From Theristus sp. LFF4_11 (Eukaryota; Nematoda; Chromadorea; Monhysterida; Xyalidae): a DNA stretch of 64,000 nt. Below, one piece after another: positions 1-15,533 of the stretch. The stretch covers positions 1-64,000 of the forward strand of contig JASANC010000922.1 in NCBI GenBank assembly GCA_030248135.1, written 5' to 3'. The notes beneath the pieces are model-generated. The model did not search any database. It was given only the letters and a program-made list of their open reading frames with translations, and had not been told where the DNA came from. Positions within the stretch are counted from its first letter, which is position 1. Each line of letters opens with the position of its first letter. Made by a program: the position numbers and the translations under genes.

Positions 1-518
1 CTGCAAATGGCAGTTCAGTGTAAAACGTGCCTGTGGTGATTGCAGTGGTAGCTTGTTCCAGTTCGCTTGTTGCAGCGACAGTCCGACTGACCTCGATTAC
101 AGCAGCATCGTCGGGGCCGGGCTGTGTGCGGCTGCCGCGTGCGTTGTACGATCGAAGTGTGCTGGTCGGACAGTGACGCGTTGTTGCACGAGTGCCTCGA
201 GTGCGTTCAACAGTCGTAGCGCGTTGGCGTCGACTGCGAATATCGCCCGTTGTTCGTGTGCCCCACTGAGAAGTTTGTGCTCTGCTTGTTGTCGACTCCC
301 TAGTGAGCCGCCTGTCTGGCTTTTCCATACTTGATGCTAGTGCGACGGTGTGGCGCTGAATCATGACGCTGTGTGTGGTGCGCATTCCGCAAATGTCGAA
401 AAATTGCATGCCCACCGTATTGACGGCACATTGGCGATCGTACAATCATGTCCTGGCCCCTAAATATTCATGCTCGATGGGCCAAAAGTATGGACAGAAA
501 TTCGGTTATAATGATGCG

Positions 519-785
519 TACAGTACGGCCGAATAAATGAGGCAGTCCATCAGGGCGGAATCAGTCGCAGGCTAGGAGTTGTCTTTTTCAAAAATGCCAA
601 CATAATTCCCAATCATGTGTGCAAGGGAGAAGAATGCACAGAACAGCGCGGATAATCCATTAGTTTAAAAAACGAGTCAAATTTGGCACACAATGTAGTT
701 TCTGAACGTTTTTTTCTTTCATTCAAATTTCGCTCGCTCCTTGAACCCTGAAAAAAAACTGCCATGTTTAATCGGCCATACCGTA
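519..785. mobile_element. TA-flanked MITE, family 3, copy a (intronic)
   Basis: Terminal inverted repeats are TACAGTACGGCCGAATAA on the left and the reverse complement of ATCGGCCATACCGTA on the right. The interior is about 75% alike to the copies at 55596-55877 and, inverted, at 21157-21444 (shared stretch AACTAGGAGTTGTCTTTTTC-like, TGTGTGCAAGGGAGAAGAAT). There is no coding capacity. It lies inside the presumed first visible intron of exonuclease copy 1. The TA ends suggest a Tc1/mariner-type mover. Confidence 0.75.
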
Positions 786-1614
786 CACACACGCACGCTT
801 GTGCTCATTTTGTTCTCGCGTCATAATCTTAACAGAGTTTGTAATCGTCCGAGTTTTCATGCGTTATCTATCTGTTTTTGCTTGCAGAGTTGCATTATTT
901 CAAGTTGCTACATGGCAGCGTATTTTCATCATCGACATGATTGCGTTGGAGACACAGTTGAACGATGACCAATGGCGACAGGTGATGCAGACGTTGCTGT
1001 GCTCGGAGGAAAACATCATGAAAATCGGTTGGTTTTTGGCGCTGGCGCAGGCAGTTTTTCGTTCGTTTTTTCAGCAATTTGGAGATTTCAATGTTACTGT
1101 AGAAGCAGTGGCATCATTTGTGTATGCTCCTTTTCGGGCTTTGAGTTTCGTGGTGACCTGCGTGTGCTGGCGAACACAGTGCCCTCGTGCAAAGATCTCA
1201 CGCAGCAACCAGCCAACACCGTCTGCCTGGCCAGTCTCGCTTCACAGGTAATTATTAATTCACAGTATCAGACATCTTTGTAATTATTATCAATTTTTTT
1301 AGGTTCTGCAACTCAATGCGTGTGCAGACGTCGTGAAGTAACTAGTTTCAATCTTTGTGCGGCAATTTAAAATAGCCTAAGTGACTCGGCCGTATTTAGG
1401 GGACTCGGATCAATTTCGAATTCCCGCGACATGCATGAAACTGGTTTTACCTATGGATGCGCACATCGAATCTCGAGACCAAAATACACGATATTACAAT
1501 CATTAGTCATTTAAAATTTCGGCGCTTCCATGTTGCCCAAATGCTATCAATTCGCTTTCGTTCTGCCGCCCGCTTTGCCCAACGTCTTATCCGTGTATCC
1601 ATTGCCCATTTCAG

Positions 1615-1900
1615 TTGTACCACCAAAACGGTCAGATTCTGTGTGGTTTCTCGGAGCTGACCGGGCGCTCAGTGCAAACGGAGGCGACCGTGGGTGTGCT
1701 CGAGCATTTGCGGGCGCAGCTGGCGCAACGGCGTTTGCAGGACGAGCCGGCTGGCAGCAATGCCGCTGATCGCGCGCACACTGATGCTCAACGATCCACT
1801 GAATCAACGACCGCTGACGCCAGCTGCTCAAGCTCAACTGCTGATTCAAGTGCAACGTGCCAAGCGATAGAGAACGACGATCAAGACACGATGTTGAATG
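1615..1900 (+). other. Exon-like open stretch in an intron of exonuclease copy 1
   Basis: A TTTCAG acceptor at about 1610 is followed by a GC-rich open frame (LYHQNGQILCGFSELTGRS, then a Glu/Gln/Ala-rich helical part and a Ser/Thr-rich tail). It lies between the exons ending at 1247 and starting at 2117, which splice together sensibly without it. It may be an alternative exon or a relic of another gene. I do not recognise the sequence. Confidence 0.3.
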
Positions 1901-4321
1901 AGACAATCGATTCAACGGTGTGCACTGTGCACTTTTGCGGTCGCTTTTTGACGGTGACTAAACGTTGTGTGTGTGTGTGCGTTGACGTGCTGTCATATTC
2001 GCATTCACGCAACCGAGAATTTGCGTAACAATACGTAATCCATTGAGTTTATTGCATCGTGTCCGTCCACGATGGAGTGACCGAGGTCGATTTGAATTGA
2101 CAAAATCTGCATTCAGGTGACGCAAGATTCTCAAGACGATCAGGCCGGCTGCGGCCGTCAACTGCCGAAGCTGCAGATTCGCCTCGCCGACCTGTGCCAT
2201 TTTCTGTTGCGCCAACCGCTGGACAAACGGGAACAGTTTGGCAACTGGGCAAAGCGGCCGTTGCGAGCAACGCAGTTGCACTACGCCGCGCTGGACGCCT
2301 ATTGCCAGCTGGAGCTGTACGACATTCTGCAAGAGCGTGCCCGCAAATTGGGCCTTGATTTTGAGGTGATTTGGGCGTTTCGCCGCATCCGTGTGGCGAC
2401 GGCGACTGTTTGGACTGAAGATTTTTCCATTAAAAAAACGGCTGTTGCTCAGTGCAGGCTGCCGTGCGACAGGCGACGCTGGGTGCAGTGACGCAGTCAA
2501 CGGGCAAAGGCAAACACTCGGCTGCTGCTGGCAGCAAGAAACTCCGTGACGAAGACATCGTCCAGTTGGTGCAGGTTGGTGCGACTAGGCTTCATAAAAA
2601 ACCGGTGTTATTTCCTATGCCAACCGTAGGTGCCACTTTGGCGGCGTTTCATCGTTGCGCTGAGCTTTCGTCATCCTACACACTGCAATCATTGTTTTGT
2701 AGGAATTGAACGCGTGGACCGCGGGCGACTGCACGGACGAGTGCAGCGCACGGCGTGGCGCCCGCGATGTCCGCCTCGTGTGCGACGCCATGTGCAAGGG
2801 ACTGGCGAGACAGCTGCGTCGTGTGGGGCTCGACTGTGTGCTGCCCGGCGACGGACAGCCGAACGTGCAGCAGGCCGCATATGACCGCGCCATCATCGAT
2901 GTCAGCGTTGTTTGTTTCGCAGTTGCTGCAATTCGGCGACCGTTGCTCAATTTGAAGGTTTTTTTTTGTTTCTCAGGCAGCGTTGAACGAATCTCGTGTC
3001 ATCGTGACGTCCGGCAAACGTTTAGCGGCGGTACGTCATTGGGGCGTTGTTGTTGATTGCAAAGGCGAACATAACGGTGTGTTTTTATTGTAGTTGATCA
3101 GCCGCGGTGTACCAGCGACTCAATGCGTCGCACTGCCAGCCAATCAGAAAGGCCTGCAAAGCTCACGCGATCAACTCGTATGGCTGCTGCAAACGCTGCA
3201 CATTCACGTGACCATGAAGGACGTGTTCTCTGTGTGCATGGTCTGTCTGTCTCGTTTGTTTGGCGTTTCCGATAGATTTCGGCGTAACGGTTGAATTGAA
3301 CAGACGCTTTTTTTGCACTTTCATTGTGTTTGTTCGAATCGGAGCATCACTGAACGTTTGTTGTTGTTTTTCGGTGCAGAAATGCAACAACGCCCATTGG
3401 ATGCTGATGCCGCGCGAATACCTGCAAGTGGTGTTCCTCGCGGTGGCAGCGCCGCGTGACGCCTTCCAGCCGCGTCCGTTCGACGCTGCGTGCATTCCGT
3501 CGGTGATTGGTGCTGCGAGCACGGGGGTGATCGACGCGCACCAGGCACTGTCAACGGTGCAACACGACGGCTGGCTGGTGCCGTTTCGTGCGTACGCGTT
3601 CTACGTCGGCAAACAGGCGGAATGGCAGCAGACGGTCGATCTGTTCACGGTGCGACCGTGTGTTGATTGGTTGCGGTTGTTTGTGTCACGCTGATGGACA
3701 AAAAAACAGTGAAACGTCTTGCAAACGTGCAATCGCAGCAATCGACAGTTTCCCGAATTTCAGGGTCGATTTCAAGAGAGCACAGCGGGCGACGCCGATG
3801 ACGACGCAGCAGCGGGTGGCGCAACGAAACGCGAGCGTGCGCAGCGGCCGTTTCGCATGGACTCGACCGAGTCCGAACCGGCTGCACCGAAACAGGCGGT
3901 CAGAATTGGCGTCGACAAACTGGCGATGGGCCTGGAGCCGCTTACCATGTACGCACATCTGTTGGAAGAGGAGAGGTAAGCTGGCGATTGCAGTTGGTGC
4001 GCATGCTTGCTGTCAAAAGAGTCCATGTGCCTGTGAGAACTGCTAGCGACATCGGCTGCTGTACTCAGTGCTTCACTATTATTGCTTCAGTGCAAGTGAT
4101 ACACGTTTTGCGTCAGATACTTCATTGTGTGCATTTCGTGTGGCAAAATCTACTGGCACGGCAATCACCTGAAGAAATATGCAAAAAACATGGAGCACGT
4201 GATCGGCAGAAATATTTTTTTTTTATATAAATATTTGGTTTGTTTTGTTTTTGTTTTGTTGTGTATTGTTTTTTTTTTTTTTGTGATTAATTTTTTTGTT
4301 AATTGGGTTGTTGGGGGTTGT

Positions 4322-4353
4322 GGGGGAGGGGGGGGGGGGGGGGGGGGGGGGGT

Positions 4354-4397
<44 letters not shown>
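4322..4397. repeat. Poly-G tract (about 75 bp)
   Basis: Almost pure G on the + strand with a few T and A interruptions, just after the last recognisable exon of exonuclease copy 1. It may be real low-complexity DNA or a sequencing or assembly artefact. The 4400-5250 stretch after it holds no gene I can support. Confidence 0.8.
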
Positions 4398-4398
<1 letters not shown>

Positions 4399-5291
4399 GA
4401 GTGATCGGTTAATGCGTGTCGCCTAACCAGGCATAATGAGCAAGGTAAGGATGTGCCAATTTGTCGTGATTTAATTGTATTTAGCCTCGTGCCTCATAGA
4501 TATTTTTAAAGAGCGTTGAATTGTAGGTAGGAGTATTGAATTGAGTTTTCTATTAACAACGTTACTGAAAAACTACTTGTTTACTGTTGCTTTCACCATA
4601 ACATCGTTCATTAGTGTTTTTGTATCTTGCGTTGTGTTGTTCCTTCTCTCGCATCGTGCGAATTGAGCAACAATTTCAAAAAAATTTCAACAAAAGTTTG
4701 CAAATTGTTGTGCCGATCTGACAGGCATTTTAGTCATTCCTTGCCTTGTTTTATGATATTTGATTTGATCTGCAGTTGTTTTGTTGATTTGTTGCATTTG
4801 AGTGTAAGTTGAATTTGAATGAAATGAAAAGACGACAACTGGAATCTGGAAATAAACTGAAAACGGTCGCTGTTTATTAAAAATGTACTCGTCATGTGGG
4901 GATGGCACAAAAACCGTTTTTTACCAATAGGAAATTTGAATTTTCAGTCGTCGTCGAATCCACCACTCAATTTAGCGATAAAAGCAACGCTTTTTATTAT
5001 TGTTCACAAAACCGACAAAAGTCTTATCCAGCTTTTCTTGCTCCGTTGTGTGTGTGTTTTTGACAAAATCCAGATCAATATTCTGAAGCTGGAAAACCGT
5101 TTCGAAAAAAAGGTCCTGAAAAACACGGTTTTAAAACCGTTCAAAACCAGCTTCTTTTCACAAAAAAACGGTTTTTTCCATCCCCATCGTGACACGTGTG
5201 TCGTCAGCACTGTTGATATTGTGTTTCTGGTTGGCGAACATCATCAAAAGTGTCACTCAGCCCAGTTGTTTTCCCAAAGCGGCTGCCATCC

Positions 5292-10010
<4,719 letters not shown>

Positions 10011-10232
10011 TCGCACTCGCTTTGCTGTCGTTCATATCGTCGATCAGAAGGCATGCCACTGCAAGGCGTCTCGCACCGCTGAGCAACTGGCTGTTCTAAT
10101 GCGATCGTGTTCCAATTCTACTGCACCGTCTCGACGCAGCTCCTACACAGCGTCCACAGCCGAGCGAGCCTGCTCGATCGGCCAAATTGCGTCACTACGT
10201 TTCCCATCTGTCGTTCAACCGCTGCGCCATTG

Positions 10233-10281
<49 letters not shown>

Positions 10282-10834
10282 CTGCACTATCTCAATTCAC
10301 CGTGTTGCTGTATAGTCACTGTATCGTAACGTTTCAAATTCAAATTCAACGTTCTTTGATCAAGTTCAAATTCAATCAAGCTTGTCAACAAAGATTATCA
10401 CAACGAATTTATACAATCATCAAAATATAAGGCAAAACTGAGTCATGCAGTCCGAAAGTAAACGGATGTTATTATGAAAGACGAGTTTAAACGTGCGGGC
10501 TTGTATAACACCGAGAAGCAAGAGGTACAATGGAAAGCTAACAACTTTAGAATGACATTTTCCAATTTATTCATCAGAACTAATCATATAGAACATTAAG
10601 AACAACATCGTTTAGTAGTTTCTTTCTAAACGACGTTGCCCTTACATGAAAAGTTCCACTATAAACGTAAAAATAAACTGAAACGAACATCACATTGCAC
10701 TCGCGGTCACTACAATACCGGTAATAATCTCGATCTAGCAAACAGCGCTCGTAAAAAGCGACTGAAAGCGTGCAGAAATCTTGCTGACTTTAGTTCGCGA
10801 AGCTAACGACAAATTTCGAGCGAATGAAACGGCA
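10011..10834. other. Intergenic space between convergent genes, with an (AAC)n microsatellite at about 10234-10281
   Basis: This lies between the 3' ends of exonuclease copy 2 (+) and the SLC38A9-type gene (-). About 16 AAC units are visible. I see no gene or RNA here. Confidence 0.7.
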
Positions 10835-13800
10835 TCACAGAATGACAAACTGAGCGGCCAAGTTGGCGACGCCAAGGAATATGATGAGGCCGTGGATGGC
10901 GATGGAGCGCTTGGTGAGCTTGTCCTCGCGACGCAATCGTTTCAGGTGCACCAGGCACGGCAGTGTGAATATGTACACGAGACCAGAGATCGAACCGGTG
11001 AATCTGCAACGATCGCAGCCAACATCAACGCACAACTTTATCGCTTTTCAGTTGGTCGACAAAAAACTGCGTTCGCAAACGTCATACGTTCATCCGCATT
11101 AAATAGCAAAAGTGGCTGAAACGAGCCGCTCACATTCTTGATACCGTTTTCGGCTCACTGTCGTCGACGAGCACGACAACACGGTCGTTAGCACTTTTTA
11201 TGTTCATATTAAAATCACCGAAATGCGAACCGACCGAATAATATTGCCGACGGTCGGCACGAATATGGCGAACAGAATGCAGACGACTATGATGGCGCCG
11301 TTCAACAGCATCACCCACTTCAGTCTACAATTGAATTGTGTGTTGCGTTGTGTTGTTGACAAAGCTGGCCACTAAGAAACAAGGTGCGCGTGCGGTTGCG
11401 TGAACACGATCTGCATCACATACAACCGAAACCGACCCCGGATAGACGGCGCCGGTGACGGCGTGCGAGAGTTGCGCCCTGATGATGTACATCAGCAACG
11501 GCAGCACACAGAGCATCTGGAACAACAGGAACAGACGCGCCACGGCGCTCAGCGCGTCGCCGGTGCCGAAATTGTTCAGTAGATTCTGAAAACAACAACA
11601 ACAACAAAGTTCAGCTCAAATCCACAGTCGACGTCAACCGAAAATTTCAACTCAAACTTGCAATTCAAACCGAATTCAATAAACGGACTCACATCAGCTA
11701 TACAGTCCTTCGGCAGCGGAAACGAAATGAAAAAAGCGACAGCAATGAAAATGTAGGTCACTGCCGACAGAAAGTAGCCGTAGGCAAGATCTCGCACCTG
11801 TGGAGGAAAACAAGCAAGTCACATTCTGTCATGAACGGTCGCAAAATACTTACAGAAAGCACTGAGAAACGCACATTGTTTTCGGGATTCTTTTGATTGC
11901 GCAGGATGGCGAGCACAGCGTTGTGGATGAAATAGGACAACGCGAGAGTGCCCGTCAGCGATGGAAAGTGCCAACTGAATGCTGCAAAATCAACCAACAG
12001 TCACTTACACACAACTCCTCCAAGCACTGACAAACATTGATGATTGGCTGCGTTTCAATTGTGCCCACCATACGGTCAAAGCCACAGCCACTCTACGCAG
12101 CCAATGAGCATGCCAGACTAAAATACCCGAACGCCTAAATTGCATATTCTCAGTTTGACTGTAATACGCAAAAATGCACAAAATGCAGTAGTATAACATA
12201 TCCAACTAGCTGATTGGTTGGTGATCACGCGATGCGTGCATTCTGCGCAGGCATTGCCGTAGAAGCAGAGTGTGGTTTGCACAGAATGCATGCATCACGT
12301 GACCACCGACCAATCAGAGAGTTGGATATGTTATAGAGTTTGACTGTACATTACATTGCGTATAACTGCGACTGTACACATCGGTCAGATCAACATGGAT
12401 GCCGCACTGCGATGCCTTGACAGCAACGAAAATCAACAAGTAGATCACAGAGATCGTGCCTGCAAACGTGTCACAATCAAACTCAAGTCACGATCAAAAA
12501 CAAAACCACGGCCGTAAACAAACCAAACACGTTGAATTTCGTGAAAAACGTCGGCGACTTGAAGTTGAGCAACGGATAGGCGAGCACTGCCAAATAAATC
12601 GGCACCGTCGAGTTGAGGCCCCAGAATTTGCCGAACCAGCTGCGGTTGGCCCCGTTCATTAGCAGTTCAGATTGGACGCACGAAACTGAAATGGAACACA
12701 ACTGGAAAACTGAGCGAGCTGCTCGCTGCGGTCGAACTGTAAATCACAGACAAGCTGCTGATTGGCTGGTTCTGAACTGGCCTCAGCCGATTGGGTGCAA
12801 CGACCTCAATGCGGCCAGATTGAAACATGCCAGAATGCACGACTTGCACATGTGTTACGCAGTTTGACGAGACAATCAGAGACAGCGCAACAAGACACGA
12901 CACTGACTGACCGTCACAAAGCAACGACCGATTCGCGAGTACGATCATTTCAGTGCTGTTCGGCAGCAGGGCTTCTGTAAAACAAATAAAATGAAAACAA
13001 AAAACGAATGGCGCAGTGATTGGTTGTGCGAAAAATCATTGCAATCTGAATGACCGTGCACAACAGCGCCCGTGTAGAACAGAAAGTTGGACATGAGCAC
13101 CCAGTAGACGATGACGCCGCCGACGAGCACGACAACCGAGAAGCTCACTGCGACCATGTCGCCCCACTTGCCCCAGAAGTACCGACAGACGTCCGCGAAC
13201 TCGGCGCTGTTCTCCGCGATGCCGAGCGCTGCAATGCACAGAACACACACGAAGTGACACGACGGGAACAAAATGCTGCTCTGCTCTGCTACCGTCTTCC
13301 ATTTCCAATTGCTCCATTGCACGCGAACACACATTCGCTTGTTTTGGCTTTCCTTCACGTTCAAGGCAATCCCTGATCCAGTTTGCCAAAGCCCCTTCTA
13401 CAAACTCCAAAGATCAATGAAACGACAATCACACTTCTCATTCCTTATCGCACTCCGACCATCAAAGCATTCAAACAAAATCACGACCCCATCGATGGAC
13501 AATGATAAAAAACGCGCAATAAAACCGAACTAAGCAATGCTGTGCTGACACATACCGCAACAAAAACATTGCGCCAATTCAAACACAGCTGATAATTCAC
13601 GATCGAACGTACTTTTTGGTGCATTGCTGGCGCTGGCGGTAACAAAAACCAGACTTTTTCTAATAAAAGTCACCTGTTGTATTCAGTTTCAGTGTCACTA
13701 TTTTGACCAAAAGCGACGTAAAACAGATGTCGACAGCAACACAAGCCACCACGTGATAAGAACAGATAATAAACAATTGATTGCGTGCTAGTTGCAAAAT

Positions 13801-15533
13801 TGACGTTTGACATTGTAAATGTCATAAAATTTTGTAAATGCATAGCATATCACAGCAACACAAGAAAACCACATAAACCTTCCAAAAGCAACAGAAAATG
13901 CCATGCTTACGTAATCCTTTTGGACTCTGAACCACTCGATAGGCGGTGTAAAACGCCAGTGTAGCCATCATGAACATCAAGAACAAACCAAAGAACAGGC
14001 CAGCCTGCAATAAACAAAAAAGTTATACACCAACCGCCGCGACCCAAAGCACGTTCTTCTAACATTCTATCATCAAAGATAGTAAAAACATCAGTTAATA
14101 AACATTAATAAGTTCCAAACAAATGCATCATTTTACTTTTTGTTGCTAAAAGAGCAAGAATCCGCCAAAACCAACAAAACGCTGCTTTCTTGCCTGTTGC
14201 AACGCCCACGGCATCGACAGCAATGACGTGCCCATCATTGTGTTCCAGATGGAAAATCTGCAAAACAAACCACCTGAACATGCATGAGCTCGCAAACGAA
14301 ATTCAAATGCACCAGAAAACATATAAACTGACATCGTGATGAAACTGTTCTGGCCGCCTTCCTTCAAGAACTCCGGAAACGGTAACACGACGAAAAACTC
14401 CTCCGGTACAACATGGTCTGGCATTCGCTGGAGAAACAAAGATCAATCGAATGGAATAGAATAATAATCACAAGTGAACAGGCAACAGTTTCATTCGCAG
14501 CGCAATACTGCACTTGCAAAAGCGAACCACTCACAAACAGCGAATCACTGCGTGGATCTAGCCGTCCATAATAACGGTAACGTGTCGACATGAGCGATGC
14601 ACGACTCTCCGAGCGATCGCTGCGCATCACCGCAACTGACGGGTGATACGGGAGACGGCTGCATCGGCAAACGTGACACAATCACTTTCATGTAATCATG
14701 TTTTCGTTATCGTGAGATAAAAATGACAGTTTTAAAAACCATCCGGTCCGGGCATTTCGTGGTTTTCAGCCGTAGTGCGTTTCTGGCGATGGCGATGGCG
14801 CCCGCGCGGGGAACGTGCAATTTAGAAGATGAAGATCAATAAGTTCAATACGTGACACGGTAACACTGTCACTTTTTAAGTTCTGTGACTCAATGCGTAT
14901 GCAGATCTTTATTTGGCAATTCAAAAAAGGCCGGTGACTCGGGCCTATGTTGGGGTCTCGGATTACTTGTGTCAATTTTGAATTCCCGCGTCATACGACC
15001 TATCTACGCGCATATTGAATTTCGGAGCCAAAAGAAAAGATAATAGTAATTCACAGTCTCTATTTCCACATCAATATCATATGCAAATAAGTAGCGGATT
15101 AGTCGGTGACCACGTGATGCATGCGTTCTGTGCAGGCATTGTCGTGGAGGCGGCGTTCATCCTGCACAGAATGCACGCATCACGTGGCCACCAACCAATC
15201 GGCTGAACAACTGCTATAGAAATAAAATTTCAGGCTGATGCTATAGCAATAATTTGAAAGGAAAGCAGCAACAAAAACAACGAACGTGGATCGTTTCCGC
15301 TCGGTGGAGCCGGTGACACTGGACGCATTCGAGCGGTTTCGATCGCGCGCCGACACGGACGTGCTCCGGGTGGCAGCCAGGGTTGACGGCTCCGACTGTG
15401 CGCCGCCAGTGGACGAGTCGGTCGCCGTGCCGGTGTCCGTGTCGCCAGGTGCCGCCAGTGACGGCGACGACATCACCGCTTGCCTGAGCGAACCCGAGCG
15501 CTTCGCCAACAGTTCCCTCCGTTGCTGCATCAT
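10835..15533 (-). CDS. SLC38A9: SLC38A9-type lysosomal amino-acid transporter / arginine sensor
   Basis: Human SLC38A9 sits in the lysosomal membrane, senses arginine and signals through Ragulator-Rag to mTORC1. Exons (minus): about 14668-14535, 14427-14333, 14257-14194, 14004-13911, 13228-13055, 12974-12912, 12685-12524, about 12459-12358, 11983-11860, 11797-11692, 11585-11440, 11325-11235 and 11010-10835. Diagnostic stretches run in order: RYRYYGRL, PDHVVPEE (the N-terminal tail segment that contacts Ragulator in human), IWNTMMGTSLLSMPWALQQ, VIVYWVLMSNFLFYTG, PLLNFKSPTFFTKFN, FPSLTGTLALSYFIHN, RLFLLFQMLCVLPLL and LGVANLAAQFVIL before the stop. The topology is eleven-helix APC type. N-glycosylation sequons (NRS, NST) lie in a lumenal loop. 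The intron after 14194 uses a GC donor (CAG|gcaag). The Ser/Thr/Ala-rich ATG exon at 15533 to about 15295 is a plausible but unproven first exon. The 15533 limit depends on it. Confidence 0.9.
12192..12335. mobile_element. CACGTG-palindrome MITE, copy a (intronic)
   Basis: A near-perfect 144-bp hairpin. The left arm TATAACATATCCAACTAGCT and the reverse complement of the right arm TATAACATATCCAACTCTCT both run into GATTGGTYGGTGRTCACGYG and then GCATTCTG. It sits in an intron of the SLC38A9-type gene. Related copies are at about 15085-15218 and 61820-61930. It is non-coding. Confidence 0.75.
15085..15218. mobile_element. CACGTG-palindrome MITE, copy b
   Basis: Inverted arms share GACCACGTGATGCATGCGTT on the left and GGCCACGTGATGCGTGCATT (reverse complement) on the right, followed by CTGTGCAGG in both. 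It lies between the recognised SLC38A9 exons and the candidate first exon at 15533. Confidence 0.65.

Larger units (their letters stand above)
102..4230 (+). pseudogene. EXD3/Mut-7/Nibbler-type 3'-5' exonuclease, copy 1 (exonuclease + Mut7-C), possibly decayed
   Basis: This family trims RNA 3' ends (Nibbler) or acts in transposon and siRNA silencing (Mut-7). Likely exons are about 102-272, 888-1028, 1138-1247, 2117-2365, 2458-2574, 2703-2906, 2977-3030, 3094-3240, 3380-3649, 3764-3974 and 4117 to about 4215. They give DEDDy motif I (VGVDCEYRPLF), motif II (KIG..FEFRGDLRVL) and motif III (LHYAALDAYCQLELYD), then a Mut7-C domain (DVRLVCDAMCKGLARQLRRV). Its zinc ribbon is split between FSVCMKCNNAHW and FIVCISCGKIYWHGNH, with an acidic insert of about 70 residues between. 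Two lesions are visible: an in-frame TAG at 217-219 just before motif I, and a 3' splice site reading CGG instead of CAG at 1135-1137. All other junctions used are GT-AG with matching phase. The N-terminal part is missing or lies left of the window. The 3' end is unclear because it runs into T and G tracts. It could still be a working gene if both lesions are sequence errors. Confidence 0.72.

Noticed and set aside
53..334. 93-codon frame with many cysteines at the left edge
   Set aside because: The family motif VGVDCEY lies in a different frame of the same strand, so this frame is a shadow.
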